From assembly GCA_023475265.1 (NCBI GenBank), contig JAMCWE010000051.1, forward strand, positions 1 through 64,000: a stretch of 64,000 bases of DNA, written 5' to 3'. Below the pieces are notes generated by a model. It ran no database searches, was not told the origin of the DNA, and saw only the letters and a program-made list of their open reading frames with translations. Shown here one piece after another: positions 53,388 to 63,778 of this stretch. The stretch is from Bacteroidota bacterium (GTDB lineage: Bacteria > Bacteroidota > Ignavibacteria > Ignavibacteriales > Ignavibacteriaceae). The translations under genes and the position numbers were made by a program. Numbering within the stretch: position 1 is the first letter of the stretch; each line of letters starts with the position of its first letter.

Positions 53388-56309
53388 ATGAAAAAATATT
53401 TTTATACCTTAATGATCTCTCTTTTATTCCTTGGTGGGCATTTAGAAGCCCAAGTAAAAGTATGGCAGCCTTATATCAGATTCCGTACAGATGGTGGAGT
53501 GCCATGTACTAAAAACCCTGCTGAAGCGTATTTTCTTGTTCCAACAGCCCAGGGTCAAGATGGCGGCGACCATCGATTTGCTGATGGTACTAATATGTTC
53601 GAGTATCATTTCAACCTTGCACAATTTCAGAGTGAGCAAAGTATACATCCTTTGCACTTGCGATTTTTCTTACAAAATGAATTTGTTGTAGAAGTATCTC
53701 AAAGTCCTATGACAGACGTTAATAGCGGTCAGATAGTAGCTCAGTATGCCGCAGGTCCGCCATGGACTCAGCCTTTAACAGATGGTAGTAATGCACAGTG
53801 GGTAGATGTGCCTTTACAGCAATATTATGATATTGGCGCAACCGACCTCTACTTAGCTTTTTTTGATGGAAAGAGCGACGATGGCTGGGGACCCAGTGTT
53901 GCAGAAGTAGGATTATGGTACAATGATACTGAGAACAAGGGAACTGCAGTAAATGCTGTGTTAGGCGATGATGGATTCATCAACATTAATAATGATATAA
54001 GTTCCTGGTCTTCTTTAACACAGTGGGATACACTGCAAAATGGTGCTACCGGAATTACATCACTCGGAAATGTAACTGGTTTAAGTGGTACAGCCGGTGT
54101 TGGTTTTGATCCGGATGATATTTATTTTGCAGCAAATGTTACAGATGCCAATGTCAGCAATTCTGATTCGGTAATTTTTTATTTTGGTGCGTATGACATT
54201 TCCGATTCGTTAAATAATTTTGGACACACAGCATTTACCGGCGATTCAGCCGTTACTGGATACCGTAAAATGGCTGAACCTGATTATAGATTTGTTGTTA
54301 CAAATATTGCCGGGACCCCAACTATTAGTGAAACTCAAATAGTGAATGGTATATTACCAAATTCAAAAGTTACCGTTACAAAAACTGCTACCGGATATGT
54401 TGTTCAAGCGCAGATATCAAAAGCAGATCTCTTTGTACCAAATAAAATTAATGGAGTTTTTAAAGTAGATCCCAATTCATTTTATCCGTATGCGTTTAAA
54501 TTGATTGACGGCGCATCGGGAGGTGCGCTTATTACTGGTAATGCTGATGTGGATAACAATCCAACTTCTTGGGGTTTGAAAACAAATATATTTGATAAGA
54601 GGACACAAAATGTTGTTCAAATTCCATTTGGGATAGTACAAACTCTCACTCCTGGAAAAGACGACTTGCCTTATGTTTTACCCAAGCCATATCAAGGTTC
54701 AGGTTCGGATCAACTTCATAGATGGTCAGATGGACATGATACGCTTGTATATCATTTTGATCAAGCTAAAATCCAAGCGATGGCTCCTGGCTTAAAATTA
54801 TTTATGGATTTTCATGTGGGCAATGAATATGTTATTAATACTAGTACAGGAATAGACAGTTCAAAGAAATTAGTCGCAGTTTGGTCCGAGAAAGGTCAGC
54901 CGGTTCATGATATGTCGAACGTTACTAATGTTGAAATACCACTTGCAAGTTCGGGAGACTTGTATGTATGGTTCACTGATGGAATTGACTCAACCGGTTG
55001 GGGAGCTTCGCTTGACCGAATAAGAATCTATTATAAAGGCGTTAATTCAGATTCAACAATTATTTCATTTGTACCTGGAGCCGCTGATCAGGCTTATGTT
55101 GTTGCAGATTCAGGTTCTGGCTCGGATAGCCAGCATCGTTGGGCAGATTACCATAGCTCATTCGGTTATAGATTTGACTTGACAAGTATAAAAACCCAGG
55201 CTCCCAAAAATACCGAATTGTATTTTAATGTACATATTGGAAATGAATGGAGAATTACTGTAGCTAAGGACTCAAATTCGCAACAATATTATCTAGGCGA
55301 CTGGACGGGGAAAAACGATACTACTCAACAAATACACGATGAATCCAATTCGGCATGGCAAATGTTTTCTTTACAGCCGTATATTGATTCTGGTTGGACG
55401 CATGTAGTATTTTTCTTCTCCGATGAAAATAAAGCTGATGGCGGTTGGGGCTCGTCGGTACGCTGGGATAATGGTAACCCCGGTGTAAAAATAAACTATC
55501 GTCAAATTCTTGCTTATTATCCTTTTGATAGTTTTGTTCCTAGCAGTCCGGAATCAGCTTCGGAATTAAAATATTTAGTTGAAAATCCACAAGGATTTAC
55601 GGGTTCAGGCGTCGATAGCAACCATCGCTGGGCAGATGCGCAGTCTGCGATTGCTTATGCGTTTAGGAAAGAAGATTTGTTAGCTGCAGATGGTGGAGTT
55701 AATAACATTGTCTTTCAGGTTGATGTTGCAAATGAGTATGTCATCTGGGTAAATAATGTATTAGACACTAGCAGTACTTCACCAAATTTAAGTATGGTTT
55801 ATCAGTACAATCAGAATAGAAGCATTACAGAACGCAGTGAAGCAAATAGATCAACTCTAGAAATTAATCTTTCTAAGTATTACAATATGGGATGGGATAC
55901 TGTTTTCGTGTTTTTTACAGATGGTCGCCCGCAAGATGGCTGGGGTCCTTCACTTCACATGGTAACTTTGAATTCAGTAAAGCCAGCTGTTATAGTAACC
56001 GGAATTAAAAAAGAAAAGAACACAATTCCGAATAAGTTTGTACTAAGTCAAAATTATCCTAACCCATTCAATCCCTCAACTGTCATAAGTTATGATATCC
56101 CAAGCTCAGGTAAGGTGATATTGAAAATTTATAACATATTAGGGCAAGATGTAAAAACACTTGTTAACGGCGTTGAGACACCTGGTAGTTATCAGATTAC
56201 CTGGAATGGAGACAATAACCAAGGACAAAAATTAGCAAGCGGTGTGTACTTATATAGAATGCTTTATAATCAACAGCAAACTGTTAAAAAAATGATCCTC
56301 CTAAAATAA
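53388..56309 (+). CDS. T9SS-exported multi-module carbohydrate-binding-like protein
   Basis: The 973-residue protein has a signal peptide, a T9SS type-A sorting domain (882-973, starting at NKFVLSQNYPNPFNP) and repeated modules. One module type occurs at about 20-185, 425-555, 565-700 and 715-865. Each copy shows HR(W/F)A/SDG near its start, NE(Y/W/F) in the middle and DGWGxS near the end; the third copy has GGWGSS. Between the first two lies a CBM9-like domain (about 190-410; IYFAANVTDANVSNSDSVIF and YVVQAQISKADLF). No catalytic motif is visible, so a secreted glycan-binding or scaffold role is likely. GGAG precedes the ATG, and a 13-bp terminator follows the gene. Confidence 0.8.
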   Translation: MKKYFYTLMISLLFLGGHLEAQVKVWQPYIRFRTDGGVPCTKNPAEAYFLVPTAQGQDGGDHRFADGTNMFEYHFNLAQFQSEQSIHPLHLRFFLQNEFVVEVSQSPMTDVNSGQIVAQYAAGPPWTQPLTDGSNAQWVDVPLQQYYDIGATDLYLAFFDGKSDDGWGPSVAEVGLWYNDTENKGTAVNAVLGDDGFININNDISSWSSLTQWDTLQNGATGITSLGNVTGLSGTAGVGFDPDDIYFAANVTDANVSNSDSVIFYFGAYDISDSLNNFGHTAFTGDSAVTGYRKMAEPDYRFVVTNIAGTPTISETQIVNGILPNSKVTVTKTATGYVVQAQISKADLFVPNKINGVFKVDPNSFYPYAFKLIDGASGGALITGNADVDNNPTSWGLKTNIFDKRTQNVVQIPFGIVQTLTPGKDDLPYVLPKPYQGSGSDQLHRWSDGHDTLVYHFDQAKIQAMAPGLKLFMDFHVGNEYVINTSTGIDSSKKLVAVWSEKGQPVHDMSNVTNVEIPLASSGDLYVWFTDGIDSTGWGASLDRIRIYYKGVNSDSTIISFVPGAADQAYVVADSGSGSDSQHRWADYHSSFGYRFDLTSIKTQAPKNTELYFNVHIGNEWRITVAKDSNSQQYYLGDWTGKNDTTQQIHDESNSAWQMFSLQPYIDSGWTHVVFFFSDENKADGGWGSSVRWDNGNPGVKINYRQILAYYPFDSFVPSSPESASELKYLVENPQGFTGSGVDSNHRWADAQSAIAYAFRKEDLLAADGGVNNIVFQVDVANEYVIWVNNVLDTSSTSPNLSMVYQYNQNRSITERSEANRSTLEINLSKYYNMGWDTVFVFFTDGRPQDGWGPSLHMVTLNSVKPAVIVTGIKKEKNTIPNKFVLSQNYPNPFNPSTVISYDIPSSGKVILKIYNILGQDVKTLVNGVETPGSYQITWNGDNNQGQKLASGVYLYRMLYNQQQTVKKMILLK

Positions 56310-56321
56310 TGTAATAAGATG

Positions 56322-56351
56322 GTGAATGGAGAAAGTAATTTCTCCATTCAC
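56322..56351 (+). terminator. Strong intrinsic terminator
   Basis: A perfect 13-bp stem (56322-56334 with 56339-56351) and a GTAA loop lie 12 bases after the multi-module gene and are followed by TTTATT. Confidence 0.85.
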
Positions 56352-56402
56352 TTTATTATGAATTTATCTTAGATAATTTGTTAGTGAATAATTGGGCGTT
56401 TG

Positions 56403-58043
56403 ATGATGAAATTTATTATACTTTTGATTGTAGAAAGAGTAAAATATTTATATCTAGCAAATCTGTTCCTATTGCTAATCATTGTCCCTGGAGTATTGTG
56501 TTTATCTTGCGCTCAGAAATCAAATCCAGTCGATTCTAATGTTAATCAAAATTCCGGACAGCCTGCAAGGATTGTCGGAAGCCCATATCCGGTTTCTCAA
56601 AAGCCCGATACATTATTTATAGTTGATGAATCAAATTTTACTAGCAGTCAACAACTGACTATCAATAGTCTTCAAGGAGTGCTCGCGCAAAAGAAACCGC
56701 TCATCTATTGCGTCGGAAGTTCAAGCGATAGTTATTCAACTTGGCTTAACGACTTGCAAAAAAATTACGGAGTTGTTGTCATTAATTCTTATCGAGCAGA
56801 TTTTAAAGGTTTGTTAAATCATTTTAAAAGTTACATAAACGGTTATATTTTAACTGATGTAACCCAGCCTTCAGTTCATGTTGCAATTTCTTTAGCCGGA
56901 TTAAAAAATGCAATTGTAGTTGCGGGTACCGATGAACAAATAGCTAAAGACTTAGGTATTCCGTTTATTGAAGATGTAACAGGCGAAACTTATCAGCAAT
57001 TCATTGATAAATATCAGAACGATGTCAACAAAAATATATTATGCTACCAAGCTCCGGAAAAAGCAAATTTTCTTTCGGATTATTCCATCTTCGGAAAGAT
57101 GTATTTTTTTTATGATAACACTTCCAGCCCGGTAACTTCACAAGTATTTTCTCAAATGAATCCCAATTCGCCATTGCTCGGCTGGGGCAGCAGTGAATTT
57201 GATCTTGTCCGGACGGCATCTCAACACTCAATAATTGTTCATGCCGCAGATTATGCCAAAGACCTTTCGGTGCTTTCAAATTTTGGTGTTGAAACAAAAC
57301 AGGCAAGCTATATTACTAATCCGCAAGTGGTTCAGAATGTTCATACAGTTTGCTTCTTGATGACGGATGGCGATAATGTTCAATGGCTGCTAAATGATTT
57401 TTCTACTAACACAAAATGGTATGGCAGTCCGGATCGAAAAAAAGTAAATATCGGCTGGACAGTTTCACCAGCTATGTGTGAATTGGCGCCGACTGTGTTA
57501 AAAAAATTTTATGACGGCGAAGGCAAAACCGAAGGAGGCAGAGATTATTTTGTTGCAGGTCCCTCAGGACTTGGATATGTATACCCTGACAATTATCAAG
57601 ACCTAAATGGGTATGCAGAACTAACTAATGAATTTATGAAAAAAGCTGATTTGCATATTGTAAATCTTTTGGGAAATTCGATAGACTCTAAATATTTGCT
57701 TCCTTTTCTGAATCAAGATCAAATTGACGCTATTTTTTATTATTACTTTTCAAATTACGCCGGAGGTAATGGACAAATTTACTGGTTAAATGGTAAACCT
57801 GTAATAACAGCAAGGTATAACTTGTGGTCTCCGCAGTATGAAACGCCTGAAAGCCTTGCGGCAAAATTAAATTCTCTATCAACGGATATTACTTCGCAGC
57901 AAAGTTATAGCCTTATCGATGTTCATGTCTGGTCCCATTCGGTTGATGATATAATTAATTGCGTAAGCTTGCTGAATAAAAATGTGCGTGTAGTTCCTCC
58001 CGATGAATTTGTTGCACTAATTAAACAAAACATAAAACATTAG
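56403..58043 (+). CDS. GxGYxYP-family lipoprotein, putative glycoside hydrolase
   Basis: The 546-residue protein has the family signature GLGYVYP (residues 389-395), preceded by DYFVAGPS, and the nearby LMTDGDNVQWLLNDF segment. The GxGYxYP family is annotated as putative glycoside hydrolase; catalytic residues are not firmly known to me. The N-terminus is a long hydrophobic signal ending in a lipobox (CLSC), so it is membrane-anchored, and there is no T9SS domain. The next gene encodes a paralogue that has a sorting domain instead. ATG 56403 or 56406 are equally plausible, and TTG 56400 less so; no ribosome site decides. Confidence 0.85.
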   Translation: MMKFIILLIVERVKYLYLANLFLLLIIVPGVLCLSCAQKSNPVDSNVNQNSGQPARIVGSPYPVSQKPDTLFIVDESNFTSSQQLTINSLQGVLAQKKPLIYCVGSSSDSYSTWLNDLQKNYGVVVINSYRADFKGLLNHFKSYINGYILTDVTQPSVHVAISLAGLKNAIVVAGTDEQIAKDLGIPFIEDVTGETYQQFIDKYQNDVNKNILCYQAPEKANFLSDYSIFGKMYFFYDNTSSPVTSQVFSQMNPNSPLLGWGSSEFDLVRTASQHSIIVHAADYAKDLSVLSNFGVETKQASYITNPQVVQNVHTVCFLMTDGDNVQWLLNDFSTNTKWYGSPDRKKVNIGWTVSPAMCELAPTVLKKFYDGEGKTEGGRDYFVAGPSGLGYVYPDNYQDLNGYAELTNEFMKKADLHIVNLLGNSIDSKYLLPFLNQDQIDAIFYYYFSNYAGGNGQIYWLNGKPVITARYNLWSPQYETPESLAAKLNSLSTDITSQQSYSLIDVHVWSHSVDDIINCVSLLNKNVRVVPPDEFVALIKQNIKH

Positions 58044-58048
58044 GCAGC

Positions 58049-60322
58049 ATGAAAAAGACAATTTTTATCCTTCTTGTTCTACGTATTTCAATTTATTCTC
58101 AAGTCATCAATAGGCTTGAAGGCAGCCCCTATCCGGCTTCTGCTAAACCGGATACTCTCTATTCTGTTACCGATATAAATTTTAGCTTGAACCAGCTTAT
58201 AACTATCGAAACTCTGCAAGGTATCCTTGCCCAAACTAAGCCAAGAATTTATAGAATCTCTTCCCCTTCATACATGATATGGTTGAATGATCTAAAGAAA
58301 AGCTATGGAGTAAATGTATTAACTACTTACGACGGCAATTTCACCGGTCTTATAGAGCACTTTAAAGATCAAATTAAAAACTATATAGTTTGCGACCTTC
58401 AAGATAATTCGGTAAATGCTGCAATCTCTCTCTGCGGTATAACAAACTCTGTTGCGATTACGCAAGACAACATTGCCTTATTTGAATCTTTGGGAATTCA
58501 CATGCTGGCTGATGTCCGCGGAAAAGATGATGCGTGGTTTTTTAATAATTACGGTGCCCTGGTAAACAAAAATATTTTTTGCTTTCAAAAAGAAAGCTTG
58601 TTTAAATATTTAGCGGATTATTCCGTATTCGGGAAAATGATCACTTTCTATAATTCTTCTTTTGATTCCAGCGCTAACAGAATATATGATTCATTCAATC
58701 CCAATGCTGCACTCTTGGGCTGGGGCTTTGATGAATTTCAATTGGTGCAGCAATCATCCAATTACAATGTTTTTGTGAATGCCGCAGACCAAGCAACGAA
58801 TATTTCCACGCTTACTAACTTCAATGTAGAAGATAAACAAAAAAAGACTGTTGATTCTGTACTGTCGAAAGAAAATGTTCATACAGTATGTTTTTTAATG
58901 ACGGACGGAGATAATGTCCAATGGACATTGAGCGGCTTTTTAGGAAATAAATGGTACGGTAGCAGCGACAGAGGTAGACTTAAATTGGGCTGGACAGTTT
59001 CACCTGCATTATGCGAACTAGCCCCAACAGTTTTAAAATATTTTTATGACAATGAAACTTCCGGTAAGAATGGCGGAGATTATTTTGTTGCCGGTGCCTC
59101 CGGGCTTGGATATGAATACCCTGATAAATATCAAGATCTAGATGGGTATGCAAAACTAACCAGCGAATTTATGGGAAAAGCTGATCTTAGAATTATGAAT
59201 ATTATTGGCAATAATGACTCGACCCAGTATTTAGCACCGTTCATGATGCAGAATAATATAGATGCAATTTTCTATTATTTTTTTAGCGATTATTCCGGCG
59301 GTAGAGGCAAAATCAAATGGGTAGACGGTAAACCTGTAATTTATGGAAGATATAACTTGTGGGATGGATACGAAACACCTGCTTCGTTAGCTCAAATATT
59401 AAATAGCGCTTCTAAAAATATATACTCATCGGATGGGTACAGCTTAATTCCGGTTCATGCATGGTCGCGCTCAGTAAGTGATGTACTTAGTTGTATCCAG
59501 CAATTGGACAGCACAGTTAGAGTTGTTACTCCGGATGAATTTGTCTCGCTGATAAAAGAAAACCTAGGACCGAGAACAAAAATATTTGGTTTTATTCCGA
59601 ACAATAGCCCTCAGGAATTATCATATATAGTTCCGGGCGATACGGGTACTATGCACAATTCCGTCCACAGGTGGGCAAACTATTCAGACAAGATTATTTA
59701 TCAGTTTAATTTGGACACACTTCTGTCGATGAGTGGCGGAGATAAAAATTTATTTCTTAATTGCTTGGTTGGTAACGAATATTTAATAAGTGTTGCGTCT
59801 GGACCGGATGGCCCATGGACGGAAGTATTTCGATGGAGTTCTGATTCAACAAAACATATTCATGATTTATCAAATTTTTCCACTCTTACCGTTAATATTC
59901 AGAAATATTTTGACGAGGGTTGGCACAAAATATATTTAAAATTTGAAGACGGGATAAAATCGGATGGTTATGGTGCATCCGTATTCAATGTCTATTTTAC
60001 GATGCCGCAAGTTGTAACTGCTGTAAAAAATATTAGCAAATATCTTCCGCAACAATTTGAACTAGAACAAAATTATCCCAATCCGTTTAATCCTACAACT
60101 GTTATCGGCTATCAGCTATCATCCCGGCAAGGATTGGTACACGTAACTTTGAAAGTGTACAACATGTTAGGAAGAGAAGTTGCTACTTTGATAAACGGCG
60201 AACAAACGGCAGGATACCATGAAGTGAAATTCGATGGAACAAAGCTGAGCAGCGGCGTTTATTTTTATTGTTTGAGTGATGGGAATAATTTCGAAACAAA
60301 GAAGATGTTATTGATAAAATGA
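58049..60322 (+). CDS. GxGYxYP-family secreted enzyme with binding module and T9SS domain
   Basis: Residues 1-515 parallel the protein at 56403, including GLGYEYP (352-358), FLMTDGDNVQWTLSGF and a LIPVHAWSRS end. Then comes one HRWANY...NEYLI...DGYGAS module (about 525-655) like those in the protein at 53388. A T9SS type-A sorting domain closes the chain (QNYPNPFNPTTVIGY onward). So a secreted enzyme is fused to the same binding module as its neighbour, which supports a joint substrate. The signal peptide is short (IFILLVLRISIYSQ). It begins six bases after its paralogue and overlaps the next gene by four. Confidence 0.87.
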   Translation: MKKTIFILLVLRISIYSQVINRLEGSPYPASAKPDTLYSVTDINFSLNQLITIETLQGILAQTKPRIYRISSPSYMIWLNDLKKSYGVNVLTTYDGNFTGLIEHFKDQIKNYIVCDLQDNSVNAAISLCGITNSVAITQDNIALFESLGIHMLADVRGKDDAWFFNNYGALVNKNIFCFQKESLFKYLADYSVFGKMITFYNSSFDSSANRIYDSFNPNAALLGWGFDEFQLVQQSSNYNVFVNAADQATNISTLTNFNVEDKQKKTVDSVLSKENVHTVCFLMTDGDNVQWTLSGFLGNKWYGSSDRGRLKLGWTVSPALCELAPTVLKYFYDNETSGKNGGDYFVAGASGLGYEYPDKYQDLDGYAKLTSEFMGKADLRIMNIIGNNDSTQYLAPFMMQNNIDAIFYYFFSDYSGGRGKIKWVDGKPVIYGRYNLWDGYETPASLAQILNSASKNIYSSDGYSLIPVHAWSRSVSDVLSCIQQLDSTVRVVTPDEFVSLIKENLGPRTKIFGFIPNNSPQELSYIVPGDTGTMHNSVHRWANYSDKIIYQFNLDTLLSMSGGDKNLFLNCLVGNEYLISVASGPDGPWTEVFRWSSDSTKHIHDLSNFSTLTVNIQKYFDEGWHKIYLKFEDGIKSDGYGASVFNVYFTMPQVVTAVKNISKYLPQQFELEQNYPNPFNPTTVIGYQLSSRQGLVHVTLKVYNMLGREVATLINGEQTAGYHEVKFDGTKLSSGVYFYCLSDGNNFETKKMLLIK

Positions 60323-62205
60323 AAAATGTAATAATGTTTAAATATAGAGTAGTGTTCTTTGAACTTTTATTGATCTTTTTGCCTTTGCATTTATTGTTCG
60401 CATTTTCAGCCGAGGTTAATTCTCATAATTCTGATGAAGATACTGTAATTCAAATTTCTGCCAGAAGCGGATACAAGTTTGCCAATGAGCAGGGAACCTT
60501 TGGTGGAAATAATTACATAATCGGCTTCCGTGAATTTGAGGATCGATTGAATGATCTTCCTCTTCCTAATGAAAGTGGTTATCCTCTTGACGAGCTAAAA
60601 GAAAATATGGCATGCACTTTAATCGCTGAAACTATTCTTGCCAACGAAGCCAAAAAAGAAAAACTTGATAATTTGCCTCAAGTAAAATTAATGGCAGAAG
60701 AATATCATAAAGAAGCGTTATACGAGCAGTGGATGAACTCCGAAGTGACTGATAAGATAAAGGTAAGTGAAAAAGAAATTCAAAAAGGATATAACCGTCT
60801 TAAAGAAATTAGATATGTCGATTATTGGACTTCGCCAAGCTTGAAAGAGGCTAGTAAGATTCGGAACAGCATTTTGAAAGGTCTAAAGCCGGGTATAAAG
60901 CATATACTAAAAAAACTTGAATACGGCGAAGCGCTTGAGAATGTGGAAGATTCTGTTTACTCTCTGAAAATTGGGCAAACAACCTTACCGATAAAAGTCG
61001 ACAGTTTGTATTATGTTTTTAAATTAATAAAAACAGAAACAGACAAGCGTTATGCTAAAGAAGATATCGGATTTTATAAATCAACAATATTGGATAGATT
61101 AAAATCCAAGGAGAAACTTTATCTTGTTTCTAGTATTCTCAATGTTTTGATGAAAGATAAAGGGTATAATTTAGAAACTGGACCATATAAATTTTTACTA
61201 CAGCAGTTGCAGCCAATCATCTTTAACAACCAGCTGCCGGAAGAAAATCGTGCAGAAATTATTCAGCAAGAATTAGTAACTAAAAAAGTAAACTCGAATA
61301 ATATGTTTAAAAAGCCGATGATTGTTTTTAAAGACGGCAAGGTTTGGACAGTAAAGGATGTATGGAATAAGCTTGCTGTCTGTCCATATCCTTTAAATTA
61401 TGATACACCAGAAGAACTAGAGTCTGGTTTGCAGCGTGTTATAAAAGAAATAGTGTTATTGGAGTCGATCGCAAAAGATGCACAAAATAAAGAGCTTTCT
61501 GATTCTTTTTATGTGAAGTATCAATCCCAAATGTGGACTAACAATTTACTTGCCCAAGCTTTACTGGATAAATATCGCAAATCAATATCAATGAACAATC
61601 AAAATTTACTTGCGTTTTATGATTCGACTAAAAACAATTATATCGAACCGGAACGACGTAAGATTATTCCATTGGTTGTACATGATAAAAAGTTAGCGGA
61701 CAGATTATTTGAAAAGATAGACAAGGGCGCGGATATTCTCTCTCTCGCTAAAAAATACAGTTTGAACAAAGTTGGTTTAGATAAAAAAGAACCCGGAATT
61801 TATATTACACCGTACACCTGGGGCGAAGCGGGAAAATCTGTTTTCAAATTAAAACCCGGGCAAATAACCCGGCCTAAAAAAGTTGATGACAGCAGTTATG
61901 CTATTATAAAATTAATAGAAGTTAAAAGTGCCGCACCTTATCCATTTGACCAGATTCGCGATCAATTGTATTCTACACTGCAAGATCAAAAACTTCAAAA
62001 GCATGTAAATAAATTTTTGCTAAAAGTAATAAAAAATTACAGAATAATGATTAGTTGGAAAGAATTGAGCAAAGTTCAATACTTCGGAGGTAGCATGGGA
62101 GTTGAGAAGACACATTTCCCCTTAAGAAACGCCGTTCCTGGTTTCCCACTTTTTAATCACAATGCTAAGTGGTTTAACGAAGGTGTAAGTAAGAATAAAT
62201 ATTGA
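60319..62205 (+). CDS. SurA/PpiC-like periplasmic foldase
   Basis: The 628-residue protein has a signal-like N-terminus (VVFFELLLIFLPLHLLFAF) and two regions that look like parvulin rotamase domains. In the second, SLAKKYSLNKVGLDKKEPGI, then KLKPGQITRPKKVDDSSYAI, matches the PpiC pattern. The first (about 140-240) is more diverged (LEYGEALENVEDSVYSLKIG). The overall order resembles SurA/PrsA chaperones that guide outer-membrane and secreted proteins. Overlap with the upstream GxGYxYP gene (ATGA) suggests a dedicated foldase for these exported enzymes. Activity of the parvulin domains cannot be judged by eye. Confidence 0.7.
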   Translation: MKNVIMFKYRVVFFELLLIFLPLHLLFAFSAEVNSHNSDEDTVIQISARSGYKFANEQGTFGGNNYIIGFREFEDRLNDLPLPNESGYPLDELKENMACTLIAETILANEAKKEKLDNLPQVKLMAEEYHKEALYEQWMNSEVTDKIKVSEKEIQKGYNRLKEIRYVDYWTSPSLKEASKIRNSILKGLKPGIKHILKKLEYGEALENVEDSVYSLKIGQTTLPIKVDSLYYVFKLIKTETDKRYAKEDIGFYKSTILDRLKSKEKLYLVSSILNVLMKDKGYNLETGPYKFLLQQLQPIIFNNQLPEENRAEIIQQELVTKKVNSNNMFKKPMIVFKDGKVWTVKDVWNKLAVCPYPLNYDTPEELESGLQRVIKEIVLLESIAKDAQNKELSDSFYVKYQSQMWTNNLLAQALLDKYRKSISMNNQNLLAFYDSTKNNYIEPERRKIIPLVVHDKKLADRLFEKIDKGADILSLAKKYSLNKVGLDKKEPGIYITPYTWGEAGKSVFKLKPGQITRPKKVDDSSYAIIKLIEVKSAAPYPFDQIRDQLYSTLQDQKLQKHVNKFLLKVIKNYRIMISWKELSKVQYFGGSMGVEKTHFPLRNAVPGFPLFNHNAKWFNEGVSKNKY

Positions 62206-62227
62206 CAAAAGGTTTTAAAATAAAATA

Positions 62228-63556
62228 ATGAACAAAAAACTACTATTTGCAACAATCGTCTCTGCACTAGGCAGCTTTCTTTTCGGTTTTGATACCGCAG
62301 TCATTTCCGGTACAACAAAATTTATTTCGCAGCATTTTCAATTAACCGATGCTTCCCTTGGAATGACAGTTTCAATTGCACTCTGGGGAACTGTCCTCGG
62401 CTCAATTGCAGTTGGTAAGCCGGGCGATATATTCGGAAGACGTGCCATTCTTTCCGTTTGCGGAATATTGTATTTCTTTTCAGCAATCGGCTGTGCATTA
62501 TCCGAAGGTTGGTACATGCTTTTGCTTTCAAGATTTTTAGGCGGACTCGCAATCGGGGCCGCATCGGTTATGGCGCCGATGTACATTGCAGAAATAGCTC
62601 CAGGAAGACTTAGAGGAAGATTAGTTGCAGTAGCTCAATTCAACATCGTCTTCGGAATACTTGTTGCATTCTTTTCAAATTACTTGCTTGTTGATACCGG
62701 CGTAAACAATTGGCGCTGGATGTTTGGCGTAATGACAATACCTGCTGCAATATTTTTTCTTTTATTATTCCTTGTACCTGAAAGCCCGCGCTGGCTGGTA
62801 AAGAAAAATCTTGTTGATAAAGCCAGAGATGTTTTACAGAAAGTTGGCGCAACGAATGTTGAATCCGAATTAAGCGATATTGTTAATTCGTTAAAGGAAG
62901 AAGCCGGACAAGGAATAACAAAACTTTTCCAGAAGAAATACAACTTTGCAATTATGTGTGCGGTTCTGCTGGCGGTGTTTAATCAGCTATCCGGAATAAA
63001 TGTAATTATGTATTACGCGCCGATGATATTTGAAAAAGCCGGCGCAAGCACTAACTCGGCAATGCTTCAAGCAGTTGCTGTTGGTGTTACTAACATGCTG
63101 TTTACAATCATTGCTATGTTTTTTATAGACAAGTTTGGAAGAAAAACTCTTCTGCTAATTGGAGCAGTAGGAATGTGCCTTTCACTTGCCGGCGCTGCAT
63201 TTCATTATTATGATGAATCACTTTTCGGAAGCGCAGGCGTTGTAATATTCATTGTAGGATTCATTGCCTTCTTTGCATTCTCGCAGGGTGCGGTAATATG
63301 GGTTTTCCTTGCAGAGATATTCCCAAATAAAATAAGATCAAAAGGACAATCATTAGGTTCGTTTACACACTGGATTATGAATGCAATAATCGGTTTGGTG
63401 TTTCCTCTTGCACTTACAAATTTCGGCGGTGGAAATGTATTTATGTTTTTTGCTGTTATGATGATTCCATTCTTTTTCTTTGTTTGGAAGATGATGCCGG
63501 AAACAAAAGGAAAATCTTTGGAGGAGTTGGAAAAGATTATCGTTACCGAAGTCTGA
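62228..63556 (+). CDS. MFS sugar porter
   Basis: The 442-residue protein has twelve membrane segments and the sugar-porter signatures: FGFDTAVISGT, GDIFGRRA, PMYIAEIAPGRLRGR, PESPRWLV, NQLSGINVIMYYAP, DKFGRKT and PETKGKSLEEL. It would import a monosaccharide by proton symport across the inner membrane. This fits the last step of the locus: outer-membrane receptor, secreted enzymes, then uptake. The base composition is slightly richer in G/C than its neighbours. ATG 62228 lies 22 bases after the foldase gene. Confidence 0.93.
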   Translation: MNKKLLFATIVSALGSFLFGFDTAVISGTTKFISQHFQLTDASLGMTVSIALWGTVLGSIAVGKPGDIFGRRAILSVCGILYFFSAIGCALSEGWYMLLLSRFLGGLAIGAASVMAPMYIAEIAPGRLRGRLVAVAQFNIVFGILVAFFSNYLLVDTGVNNWRWMFGVMTIPAAIFFLLLFLVPESPRWLVKKNLVDKARDVLQKVGATNVESELSDIVNSLKEEAGQGITKLFQKKYNFAIMCAVLLAVFNQLSGINVIMYYAPMIFEKAGASTNSAMLQAVAVGVTNMLFTIIAMFFIDKFGRKTLLLIGAVGMCLSLAGAAFHYYDESLFGSAGVVIFIVGFIAFFAFSQGAVIWVFLAEIFPNKIRSKGQSLGSFTHWIMNAIIGLVFPLALTNFGGGNVFMFFAVMMIPFFFFVWKMMPETKGKSLEELEKIIVTEV

Positions 63557-63778
63557 ACCAATGCGAGAAGTAGAATCTTCATTAATGAGGAATGGAGATC
63601 TATCATGATATTGAAATGTAATATGAGATTAAATGAAAAAAATATTTCTGTTTTTCTTATTCGCTTTATTCAGAATTAAAATATGATAACTGACTGTTTA
63701 ACTTTAAATAATTACAGATCAATTTACCATAACAACCGGTTTGATAATTAAATATCACCGGAAGGAAGGAATAGCTAT
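63557..63778. other. Gap with a signal-peptide-like stub
   Basis: No full gene fits here. A 17-codon frame (63633-63686; MKKIFLFFLFALFRIKI) looks like the start of a signal peptide that stops early. It may be the remnant of a lost exported protein or chance. The rest holds the ribosome site of the next gene. Confidence 0.35.
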
